Shown: in pieces, positions 7,906 through 14,645 of the stretch
How the letters are laid out: each line of letters starts with the position of its first letter
How positions within the stretch are numbered: position 1 is the stretch's first letter
Source of the DNA: Cellulomonas sp.
GTDB lineage: Bacteria > Actinomycetota > Actinomycetes > Actinomycetales > Cellulomonadaceae
Assembly: GCA_031178625.1 (NCBI GenBank)
Contig: JAPSIR010000008.1
Coordinates: forward strand, 1 to 36,202
DNA length: 36,202 bases
Reading direction: 5' to 3'
Made by a program: the position numbers and the translations under genes
Notes under the pieces: generated by a model
Told to the model about the DNA's origin: nothing
Seen by the model: only the letters and a program-made list of their open reading frames with translations
The model's database searches: none

Positions 7906-7940
7906 TGCGTCCGCGCCGGCTCGGCCTGCGTGGCTGGAGC

Positions 7941-8558
7941 TCAGGCGCCGAGCATGTCCTCGAAGGACGGCACCGCGTCGTACAGCCCCGCACGCCGGAC
8001 GGGCGCGCGGCCCGCCACGCGCTCGGCGAGCTCCTCGCCGGCGCGACGGATGCGGTCGGGCAGCGGACGGGTGTCGTCCGTGCCGGCGTCGGCCCAGTCG
8101 TCGGTCGCGGCGAACACGCCGGTGGGCACGACGTCCGCGCCGAGGTACGCGAACAGCGGGCGCAGCGCGTGGTCGACCGCGAGGGAGTGCCGCGGCGTGC
8201 CGCCGGTCGCGCCGAGGACGACGGGCGTGCCGCGCAGCGCGTCCTTGTCGAGCACGTCGACGAACGACTTGAACAGGCCCGCGTAGGACGCGGTGTAGAC
8301 GGGGGAGACGGCGACGACGCCGTCGGCCGCCGCGAGGGCCTCCTGCGCCTCGGCCAGCGGCCCGCGCGCGAAGCCGGTGAGGGTCATGTCGACGACGTCG
8401 TGCGCGAGGTCGCGCAGCTCGACGACGGTGACGCGGGCGGCGACGCCGCGCTCGGCGAGGGCGGAGACGGTGGCGTCGGCGAGCCGGTCGGCGAGCATGC
8501 GCGTCGACGAGGGCTGCGAGAGGCCGCCCGAGACGACGACGACGGAGCGTTCGCTCAT
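7941..8558 (-). CDS. NADPH-dependent FMN reductase, CE1759-like partner of an LLM oxidoreductase
   Basis: A 205-residue flavodoxin-fold FMN reductase. The phosphate-binding loop is SGGLSQPSSTRMLADRL near the start; VAVSPVYTASYAGLFKSFVDVLD and VVLGATGGTPRHSLAVDHALRPLFAYLGADVVP are typical of the CE1759 branch known to occur next to CE1758-type LLM oxidoreductases. It would supply reduced flavin to the monooxygenase encoded just upstream. The ATG at 8558 is preceded by GGAGGAAGG about 7 bases away; the track ORF begins upstream of it without support. The partner gene ends 113 bases before this start on the same strand, so the pair is probably one operon. Confidence 0.9.
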   Translation of the reverse strand: MSERSVVVVSGGLSQPSSTRMLADRLADATVSALAERGVAARVTVVELRDLAHDVVDMTLTGFARGPLAEAQEALAAADGVVAVSPVYTASYAGLFKSFVDVLDKDALRGTPVVLGATGGTPRHSLAVDHALRPLFAYLGADVVPTGVFAATDDWADAGTDDTRPLPDRIRRAGEELAERVAGRAPVRRAGLYDAVPSFEDMLGA

Positions 8559-8671
8559 GGTGGTGCCTTCCTCCGGTGCTGCTGGTGCTGCGGGTGACTG
8601 CGGTGCGGTGCGCACCGGGCGCCCGCCCATCCGGGGGCGGCGGGGGCGGACGCCCGGCGGTCAGGGGTGCG

Positions 8672-9850
8672 TCAGCGGACGGTGGCCGCGTCGGCGGCCT
8701 CGACGTCGTCCTCGGCGGTGCGGCCGGTCCAGTGGTCGGCGGCTGCGACGGTCGCGGCGGGCACGGTGCCGGCGGCGCGGGCCGCGGCGACGCGCTCGGC
8801 GTGCGACGGCGGGTCGGCCGGCACGTGCGCGGGGCGGCGCGACTCGGCCTCGGCGCGCAGCACCGGGACGATGTCCTCGGCCAGCACGTCGATCTGCTCG
8901 AGGACGGTCTTCAGCGGCAGGCCGGCGTGGTCGATGAGGAACATCTGCCGCTGGTAGTGGCCGACCTGCTCCCAGAACGCGCCGTAGCGGTCGATGACCT
9001 GCTGCGGGCTGCCGACCGTGAGCGGCGTCTCGCGCGTGAAGTCCTCCATCGACGGCCCGTGCCCGTAGACCGGCGCGACGTCGAAGTAGGGCCGGAACTC
9101 GTCCCACGCGGCCTGCGAGCTCTTGCGCACGAAGACCTGCCCACCGAGCCCGACGATCGCCTGGTCGGCGCTGCCGTGCCCGTGGTGCTCGTAGCGCTCG
9201 CGGTAGAAGTTCACCATCTGCGCGGTGTGCCTCATCGGCCAGAAGATCGCGTTGTGCAGGAAGCCGTCGCCGTAGTACGCGGCCTGCTCGGCGATCTCGG
9301 GGGAGCGGATCGAGCCGTGCCACACGAACGGCGGCACGCCGTCGAGCGGGCGCGGGGTGGACGTGAAGCCCTGCAGCGGCGTGCGGAACTTGCCGCTCCA
9401 GTCGACGACGTCCTCCTCCCACAGGCGGCGCAGGAGCGCGTAGCTCTCGATCGCGAGCGGGATGCCCTGGCGGATGTCCTTGCCGAACCACGGGTAGACC
9501 GGGCCGGTGTTCCCGCGGCCCATCATGAGGTCCATCCGCCCGCCGCTGATGACCTGGAGCATCGCGTACTCCTCGGCGAGCCGGACCGGGTCGTTGGTGG
9601 TGATGAGGGTGGTGGCGGTCGACAGGACGATGTTCTTCGTCCGCCCGGCGAGGTAGCCGAGCATCGTCGTCGGGGACGAGGGCACGAACGGCGGGTTGTG
9701 GTGCTCGCCCGTGGCGAAGACGTCCAGCCCGGCGGCGTCGGCGTGCTCGGCGATGGTGAGCATCGCGCGGACGCGCTCGGTGTCGTCGGGGGTCCGCCCG
9801 GTCGTGGGGTCGGTGGTCACGTCGCCGACCGAGAAGATCCCGAACTGCAT
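8672..9850 (-). CDS. LLM class flavin-dependent oxidoreductase, CE1758-like
   Basis: A 392-residue luciferase-like (bacterial luciferase/F420-fold) TIM-barrel oxidoreductase. The N-terminus FGIFSVGDVTTDPTTGRTP and then GLDVFATGEHHNPPFVPSSPTTMLGYLAGRTKNI are characteristic, with NDPVRLAEEYAMLQVISGGRMDLMMGRG later. By family knowledge it is the partner of the FMN reductase encoded 113 bases downstream, and together they should form a two-component flavin monooxygenase. Physiological substrate is not known for the family. The ATG at 9850 has AGGAG 9 bases upstream. Two inverted repeats lie upstream of the gene. Confidence 0.9.
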   Translation of the reverse strand: MQFGIFSVGDVTTDPTTGRTPDDTERVRAMLTIAEHADAAGLDVFATGEHHNPPFVPSSPTTMLGYLAGRTKNIVLSTATTLITTNDPVRLAEEYAMLQVISGGRMDLMMGRGNTGPVYPWFGKDIRQGIPLAIESYALLRRLWEEDVVDWSGKFRTPLQGFTSTPRPLDGVPPFVWHGSIRSPEIAEQAAYYGDGFLHNAIFWPMRHTAQMVNFYRERYEHHGHGSADQAIVGLGGQVFVRKSSQAAWDEFRPYFDVAPVYGHGPSMEDFTRETPLTVGSPQQVIDRYGAFWEQVGHYQRQMFLIDHAGLPLKTVLEQIDVLAEDIVPVLRAEAESRRPAHVPADPPSHAERVAAARAAGTVPAATVAAADHWTGRTAEDDVEAADAATVR

Positions 9851-9876
9851 GGTGCGCACTCCTGGTTCCGATGAGG

Positions 9877-9894
9877 TCGATGCGTATGCATCGA
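9877..9894. promoter_or_regulatory. Inverted repeat upstream of the LLM oxidoreductase
   Basis: TCGATGC-GTAT-GCATCGA is a perfect 7-base-arm dyad starting 27 bases before the ATG at 9850. Its size and place suit an operator for a MarR- or TetR-type regulator. No regulator gene is adjacent. Confidence 0.5.
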
Positions 9895-9918
9895 ACAGGC
9901 GCCTCAACCGTCGCACAC

Positions 9919-9936
9919 GTGACGCTATTCCGTCAC
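9919..9936. promoter_or_regulatory. Second inverted repeat upstream of the LLM oxidoreductase
   Basis: GTGACG-CTATTC-CGTCAC has perfect 6-base arms. It lies 69 bases upstream of the LLM start, next to the palindrome at 9936-9951, and may be a second regulatory site. Confidence 0.35.
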
Positions 9937-9951
9937 CGCCGGGCCCGGCGG
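9936..9951. terminator. Palindromic hairpin after the SipW cluster
   Basis: CCGCCGGGCCCGGCGG is a perfect 16-base palindrome located 50 bases downstream of the stop codon of the small SipW-signal protein. It could act as the cluster terminator, although its loop would be small. Confidence 0.35.
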
Positions 9952-10001
9952 GACACGTCACACCGTGCGCGTCGGCCTCGCCGGCCCCGCCGGGCGTCGC
10001 G

Positions 10002-10367
10002 TCAGCGGCGCGGGCCGCGGCGGGCGGTGGGCGCCAGGCGGGACGCCGGCGCGGGGTCCACGGTCGGGGTCGCGGTCGGGTCGGCCGTCGGCCCGGGGCT
10101 CGCGGTGGCGGCGGGCTCGGTCGGCGTCGGCGTCGCCGTCTCCGTCACCGTCGGCGCGGGCGTCGCCCACACGCCGGTCGTCACCGTCGCCGTGACGTCG
10201 TCCGTGTCGGTGAGCAGCGCGCTCGTGCTGCCGAGCGACGGCGTGACCGCCGCGCAGGCGCCGACGACGAGCACCGCCGCGAGGCGCAGCCACGTGCCCG
10301 CGGCCGCGCGAGGGCCGCGCCCCGGGCGGCTCCCCGGCGCGCAGGGGTCAGTCGAGGAGGAGCGCAT
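10002..10367 (-). CDS. Small Thr/Pro-rich protein with SipW-type signal
   Basis: A 121-residue protein with a basic start, one hydrophobic helix (LRLAAVLVVGACAAVTPSLG) and then STSALLTDTDDVTATVTTG. The last stretch matches the SipW-dependent signal pattern, in which a short S/A-L-T-D segment follows the helix. The mature part is almost entirely Thr, Pro, Ala and Glu (TPAPTVTETATPTPTEP) and ends with a basic tail, so it is probably unfolded. The ATG at 10367 has AGGAGGG 3 bases upstream and overlaps the last 20 bases of the signal peptidase gene, pointing to translational coupling. It is likely a substrate of that peptidase and may be a minor surface or matrix component. Confidence 0.65.
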   Translation of the reverse strand: MRSSSTDPCAPGSRPGRGPRAAAGTWLRLAAVLVVGACAAVTPSLGSTSALLTDTDDVTATVTTGVWATPAPTVTETATPTPTEPAATASPGPTADPTATPTVDPAPASRLAPTARRGPRR

Positions 10368-11061
10368 CGACCCTCCTGTCGTCCGCGGTGCGCTGCCCGG
10401 TCCGGCCCCGGCGGCGTCGCGCGTCGAGCACGGACAGCACCTCCAGGGTGGCCAGGGCGAGCAGGGGCGGCACCAGCATGACGGCCCGGCCCGTCGACGA
10501 CGTCGCCCACACGAGCGTGTCGCCCCACCCGTGGTGCACGCGCAGCAGCACGCCGCGGACGCGCTCGACCGGGGTCGCGTTCGGGTCCGGCTCAGGGTTC
10601 GCGTCGCCCTGCGTGCGCATGTACTCCTGCCGCACCGGCTGACCCGACTCGTCGAGCAGCGGCTCCATGCGGCCCGTGCCGTCGTCCTGCATCGCGTCGA
10701 GGCTGTGCAGCGAGACGATCCGGTGCGTCACGAGGCCGGACCCGCCCACGGGCTGGAACGTGACGATGAGGTTCGGCTTCAGCTCGGAGGGATCGGTCAC
10801 GGACCGCAGCACGACCACGTCGCCCTCGACGAACCGCGGCGCCATCGAGCCCGACGTCACGACGAGCAGCCGCTCGCCCTGCAGCTGGTACCAGAGCGGC
10901 ACCAGCAGGGCCGCCGCGTACGCGAGCACGCCCGTCGCGGCGACGGCCCACAGCAGCACGGACACCGTGCGCCGCACGCGCCGGCCCGGGGTGGCGGGCG
11001 CGTCGGGGCGCGGGGCCCGTCGTTCGACGAAGGGCTCCGCGTGGACCGGCTGCGTGCTCAT
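10348..11061 (-). CDS. SipW-type signal peptidase I
   Basis: A 237-residue membrane peptidase. TM1 is about residues 27-50 (VSVLLWAVAATGVLAYAAALLVPL), followed by the nucleophile motif LLVVTSGSMAPRFVEGDVVVL. The second catalytic motif reads GLVTHRIVS, with a histidine where general bacterial signal peptidases have lysine; this is the hallmark of SipW/archaeal/ER-type enzymes. TM2 is near the C-terminus (AVMLVPPLLALATLEVLSVL) and is followed by a basic tail. The ATG at 11061 lies 17 bases after the TasA-like stop, and the gene's end overlaps the next gene. It should mature the two neighbouring proteins, as SipW does for TasA and TapA in Bacillus subtilis. Confidence 0.9.
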   Translation of the reverse strand: MSTQPVHAEPFVERRAPRPDAPATPGRRVRRTVSVLLWAVAATGVLAYAAALLVPLWYQLQGERLLVVTSGSMAPRFVEGDVVVLRSVTDPSELKPNLIVTFQPVGGSGLVTHRIVSLHSLDAMQDDGTGRMEPLLDESGQPVRQEYMRTQGDANPEPDPNATPVERVRGVLLRVHHGWGDTLVWATSSTGRAVMLVPPLLALATLEVLSVLDARRRRGRTGQRTADDRRVDALLLD

Positions 11062-11078
11062 CACCCCGGGTGGACGGG

Positions 11079-11750
11079 TCAGGGGTTGTTGACGGTCTGC
11101 TCGGAGTCGAGGCGGAACGTCAGGTCGGCGGCGGTGTTCTGGTACTCGTTGCCGGCCGTGGCGGCCATGTCGACGCGGACGCAGAGCGTCTCGGTGCCGT
11201 TGACGCCGGCGAGCACGCGGTCGCCGGTCTGCGGGCCCGTGGCCGGGTCGCCGACGATCGGCGTGGGCGCGTCGGCGTTCGTCGGCAGGCCGAACTCCGC
11301 GGTCTCGGTCGCGGTGTCGCCCAGCACGGTGCCGGTGCAGTCGGCGGTGGCGAACACACGCGCCCGCAGCTGCTGGCGCAGGTCGCCGCTGCCCGTGTCG
11401 CCCCGGGCGGGCACACCCTCGGCGACGGCGGCGCTCAGGCTCACGGCGTAGCGCAGCTCGAGCGAGCCGGTGTTGTTGACCTGCACGGGCGCGATCACGG
11501 TGCCGCCGGGTGCGAGGCCCTCGACCGGCACGTCGAACGTCGCGCCCTGCGCGCCCAGCACGAGGGTGCCGGTGCTGATCCGGCCCGTGAGGCTGTCCTG
11601 GTCGGTGAACAGGGCCGACGTCGTCAGCGACGCCACGCCGACGGCGGCCAGCGCCAGGATGGAGCCGGTGGCCCACGCGCGGCGACGACGCGCGGCGTCC
11701 TCGCGCGACGGCGCCGGGTCGATCATCTCCTCGAGCAGCTCGTCCATCAT
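11079..11750 (-). CDS. TasA/CalY-like secreted protein with SipW-type signal
   Basis: A 223-residue protein. After a charged 25-residue start and one helix (ATGSILALAAVGVASLTT) comes SALFTDQDSLTGRISTGTLVLG, the typical SipW cleavage region. The mature part is a beta-rich domain, QGATFDVPVEGLAPGGTVIAPVQVNNTGSLELRYAVSLS, as in the TasA/camelysin family of fibre-forming matrix proteins, and contains two cysteines (TADCTGT, ETLCVRV) that could form a disulfide. The first of two tandem ATGs (11750) has AGGGGGA 8 bases upstream. It is the first of three tightly packed genes with the SipW peptidase, and lies 117 bases downstream of a c-di-GMP enzyme on the same strand. Family membership is clear, but fibre formation is inferred. 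Confidence 0.78.
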   Translation of the reverse strand: MMDELLEEMIDPAPSREDAARRRRAWATGSILALAAVGVASLTTSALFTDQDSLTGRISTGTLVLGAQGATFDVPVEGLAPGGTVIAPVQVNNTGSLELRYAVSLSAAVAEGVPARGDTGSGDLRQQLRARVFATADCTGTVLGDTATETAEFGLPTNADAPTPIVGDPATGPQTGDRVLAGVNGTETLCVRVDMAATAGNEYQNTAADLTFRLDSEQTVNNP

Positions 11751-11866
11751 GGTCGTCGTCCCCCTCGTCCGGTCCCGGTCCGGCGGTGCGCCGGTCTGCG
11801 GGTAGAGCTCACCTTCTCGGTCACTGTCGACATGGTCGGCCCCGACCTTGAGGAAGTGCGCCGAGG

Positions 11867-11884
11867 TTCACCCTATGGGGTGAA
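11867..11884. repeat. Inverted repeat at the stop codon of the GGDEF-EAL gene
   Basis: TTCACCC-TATG-GGGTGAA has perfect 7-base arms and includes the TGA stop codon of the c-di-GMP gene (11868-11870). It may be a weak terminator or an operator for the TasA-SipW genes that start 117 bases downstream. Confidence 0.5.
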
Positions 11885-13952
11885 GCGACGGGTGGTCGCC
11901 GCGGGCCGTGTCACCCGGTGGGCGCACCTCCTCGGGCGGCGCGGGCCGGGCCCAGAGGTAGCCCTGCGCCTGGTCGACGCCGAGCCGCTGGAGCGTGCGC
12001 GCCGTGCCCTCGTCCTCGACGCCCTCCGCGACGACGCGCAGGCCGAACGAGTGCGCCAGGTCGACCATGGCCTGCACCACGACCTCCGAGCCCTCGCGCC
12101 CGCCGTCGCCGAGGTCGGCGACGAAGACGCGGTCGATCTTCAGCTCGTCGACGGGCAGGTCGCGCAGCTGGGAGATCGACGTGGTGCCGGTGCCGAAGTC
12201 GTCGATCGCGACCCGCACGCCCAGCTCGCCGAGGCGCTCGAGCACCGGCACGACGCGCGAGCGGTCGGCGACCAGCGCCGTCTCCGTGATCTCGACCTCG
12301 AGCAGCGCCGGTCGCACGCGGTGGCGCGCGAGCAGCTCCACGATCGTGTCGACCACGGCGGGGTCGGCGACGTCGTGCGCCGAGAGGTTGACGGCCACCG
12401 GCACCGCCCTGCCGTCGGCGGACCACTGCGCGAGCTGGCGCACGGCCGAGTCGAGCGCGAACGACGTGAGCCGGTGGATGAGGCCCGACTGCTCGGCGAG
12501 CGGCACGAACGTGCCCGGCCCGACGAGCCCGCGCGTCGGGTGCCGCCACCGCATGAGCGCCTCGAGCCCGACCGTCCGCTGCGACGCGAGCTCGATCTTC
12601 GGCTGGTAGTGCATCTCGAGCTGCGCGACGGGGGGCACGCCGAGGGCGTCGCCCGGGCCGCCGCGCGCGTCCCCGGCGGCACGCGCCGACTCGTGCTCCT
12701 CCAGCGCCGCGTGCAGCTCGCCCATCAGCACCAGGCGCGCCGGTGACGAGTCGTCGGCGTCCGGCGAGTAGACCGACACGCCCGACCGCTGGTGCTTGGC
12801 CGCGTACATCGCGATGTCGGCGGTCCGCATGAGCGACGACGGGTCGTCCGCGTGGTCGGGAAGGCACGCGACGCCGACCGACGTGTCGACGTGCAGCGCC
12901 AGGTCACCCAGCTCGAACGGCGCGGCGAACAGCCCGCGCACCCGCCGGGCGAGCCGCTCCGCGTTCGCGACGGACCGCACGTCGGGCAGCAGGATCGCGA
13001 ACTCGTCGCCGCCGAGCCGGGCCACGACGTCGTCGTCCCGCAGCGCGTTGCGCAGGCGTGCCGCGACCAGCTCGAGCAGCGCGTCGCCGTGGTCGTGCCC
13101 GAGCGTGTCGTTGATGTCCTTGAACCGGTCGATGTCCAGCAGGATCAGGCCGACGCGCGACCCGTCCTGGCCCGACTCCTGCACGGCCCGCTGCATCTGC
13201 TCGCTGAGCAGGCGGCGGTTGGGCAGGCCGGTGAGGGAGTCGAGCATCGCCAGGCGCGCGTTCTCGAGCGCGGCCGTGCGCAGCCGGCGGGACGTGGAGT
13301 GCACGATCCGGAACAGCAGCAGCCACAGCACGACGAGGCTGCCCGCGACCACGAGCGCCACGGTGCGCACCGTGCTCGTCAGCGTCTCCTGCGTCGCGGT
13401 GTGGTCGAGCATGACCTCGGCGGCGCCGACGACCTCCTCCGCGTCGACGCCCGTCACCGTCCCGCGGATGTCCGCCGCGTGCACCGGCACGTAGACGTCG
13501 AGCACCGTCTGCTTCTCGGTGGTCGGGGTCGCGTCCTCGACGCCGCGCACGTCCGGCTGCACCGCCGCGACGGGCTCGCCCCCGAGCAGCACGTGGTCGA
13601 AGCGCTCGGAGTGCGGCAGGCCCGTGCCCGCGTCGCGCGAGGAGTACATGAGCCGGCCGTCCTGGCTCCACAGCCGCAGCTCGACGAGCGCGGAGGAGAA
13701 CCCGGCCGTCGCGGCGGAGACCGCAGCCTGGTCCTGCTCCGGCAGGACGCCCGTGACGTACGCGTCCGCGGGCGTCGCGGCCGACGCGTACGCGGCCACG
13801 GTGGCGGCCAGGCTCGTGCCGTCCCGGACCGCCTGCGACCGCATCTGCGACGACGCGACGAGGACCAGGGCGGCCCCGACCACGGCCATGCCGATGAGGC
13901 TCACGACCGCGAACCGGCGCGTGAGGCTCGAACGACGGCGACTGGCGGGCAC
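11868..13952 (-). CDS. Membrane GGDEF-EAL protein (c-di-GMP synthesis/degradation)
   Basis: A 694-residue membrane protein. TM1 lies at about 10-35, an extracellular sensor region follows, TM2 (TVRTVALVVAGSLVVLWLLLFRIV) is near 205-230, then GGDEF and EAL domains. The cyclase has intact RLGGDEFAIL and the inhibitory I-site RDDD five residues before it. The phosphodiesterase keeps EALMRW, NLSAHD, EITET, IDDFGTG, KIDR and EGVED, so both domains look competent. I chose the GTG at 13952 because GAGGTG lies 3 bases upstream; the longer track ORF covers non-coding and opposite-strand sequence. Divergent from msrB. Its position just upstream of TasA/SipW genes suggests c-di-GMP control of surface matrix, an inference. 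Confidence 0.9.
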   Translation of the reverse strand: MPASRRRSSLTRRFAVVSLIGMAVVGAALVLVASSQMRSQAVRDGTSLAATVAAYASAATPADAYVTGVLPEQDQAAVSAATAGFSSALVELRLWSQDGRLMYSSRDAGTGLPHSERFDHVLLGGEPVAAVQPDVRGVEDATPTTEKQTVLDVYVPVHAADIRGTVTGVDAEEVVGAAEVMLDHTATQETLTSTVRTVALVVAGSLVVLWLLLFRIVHSTSRRLRTAALENARLAMLDSLTGLPNRRLLSEQMQRAVQESGQDGSRVGLILLDIDRFKDINDTLGHDHGDALLELVAARLRNALRDDDVVARLGGDEFAILLPDVRSVANAERLARRVRGLFAAPFELGDLALHVDTSVGVACLPDHADDPSSLMRTADIAMYAAKHQRSGVSVYSPDADDSSPARLVLMGELHAALEEHESARAAGDARGGPGDALGVPPVAQLEMHYQPKIELASQRTVGLEALMRWRHPTRGLVGPGTFVPLAEQSGLIHRLTSFALDSAVRQLAQWSADGRAVPVAVNLSAHDVADPAVVDTIVELLARHRVRPALLEVEITETALVADRSRVVPVLERLGELGVRVAIDDFGTGTTSISQLRDLPVDELKIDRVFVADLGDGGREGSEVVVQAMVDLAHSFGLRVVAEGVEDEGTARTLQRLGVDQAQGYLWARPAPPEEVRPPGDTARGDHPSLHPIG

Positions 13953-14139
13953 GTGCACCTCATGGCTCGTCGGCGCCCCGGTGGCGGGATACCTCCCGGT
14001 CAGCGTAGGTCGTCCGGCCGCGCGCGCACGACACGGCGTCCCTGCGGCGCGTCGTGCGGGCCGCCCGGGAACGCGTCGCGCCCCGGCGGTGTTGTCGCAG
14101 TCGAGCCCGGCTGTCGAACCGGGCACGAAGGAGGACGAC

Positions 14140-14559
14140 GTGGGGTATCCCGTCCAGAAGACCGACGAGCAGTGGGCGCTCGAGCTCGAGCCGCAGGAGT
14201 TCGCGGTGCTGCGCCGCGCCGGCACGGAGCGCGCGTGGACCGGTGAGCTGCTCGACGAGAAGCGGGACGGCGTCTACCGCTGCCGCGCCTGCGGCAACGA
14301 GCTGTTCCGCTCGGACACGAAGTTCGACTCGCACTGCGGCTGGCCGAGCTTCTTCTCGCCGCTCGCGGGCGACCGCGTGGAGCTGCTGCAGGACCGCAGC
14401 CACGGCATGGTGCGCACCGAGGTGCGCTGCGCGCGCTGCGGGTCGCACCTGGGGCACGTCTTCGACGACGCCCCGCAGACGCCGACCGGCGACCGGTTCT
14501 GCATGAACTCCGTGAGCCTCACGTTCGAGCCCGCGGACGCGGGGTCGACGAGCGCCTGA
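14140..14559 (+). CDS. msrB: Peptide-methionine (R)-S-oxide reductase
   Basis: A 139-residue MsrB, which reduces methionine-R-sulfoxide in oxidised proteins. The two zinc-binding CxxC pairs (YRCRACGNELF and VRCARCGSHLGHVF) and the catalytic cysteine in GDRFCMNSVSL are present. The HCGWPSFF motif is also intact. The GTG start at 14140 has AAGGAGG 5 bases upstream, an ideal site; the track ORF begins far upstream in an unrelated region. Length is normal for a stand-alone MsrB. No msrA lies nearby. Probably cytoplasmic, with electrons from thioredoxin. Confidence 0.95.
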   Translation: MGYPVQKTDEQWALELEPQEFAVLRRAGTERAWTGELLDEKRDGVYRCRACGNELFRSDTKFDSHCGWPSFFSPLAGDRVELLQDRSHGMVRTEVRCARCGSHLGHVFDDAPQTPTGDRFCMNSVSLTFEPADAGSTSA

Positions 14560-14573
14560 CGACACGCCGCGGA

Positions 14574-14631
14574 CACGCCGCGCCCCGACGAACTGCCCCC
14601 TGCAGGTGACTGAAGTCGGGTGCGCGGCGTG
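14574..14631. repeat. Large inverted repeat between msrB and the NERD gene
   Basis: CACGCCGCGCCCCGAC (14574-14589) pairs with GTCGGG and GCGCGGCGTG (14615-14631), interrupted by a single bulged T. The 16-base stem encloses a 25-base loop that contains CTGCAG. It begins 15 bases after the msrB stop and ends 2 bases before the GATAAT of the next gene, so it could terminate msrB or act as an operator. Confidence 0.6.
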
Positions 14632-14633
14632 CC

Positions 14634-14639
14634 GATAAT
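14634..14639 (+). promoter_or_regulatory. -10 element of the NERD gene
   Basis: GATAAT lies 12 bases before the GTG start at 14646, so transcription should begin on the start codon (leaderless). A weak -35, CTGAAG, lies 18 bases further upstream, inside the inverted repeat. Confidence 0.55.
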
Positions 14640-14645
14640 GACGGC

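Noticed and set aside
11751-11866. c-di-GMP riboswitch in the leader of the TasA-like gene
   Set aside because: The neighbouring c-di-GMP enzyme made this attractive, but I could not find the conserved GEMM core or its paired helices in the leader.
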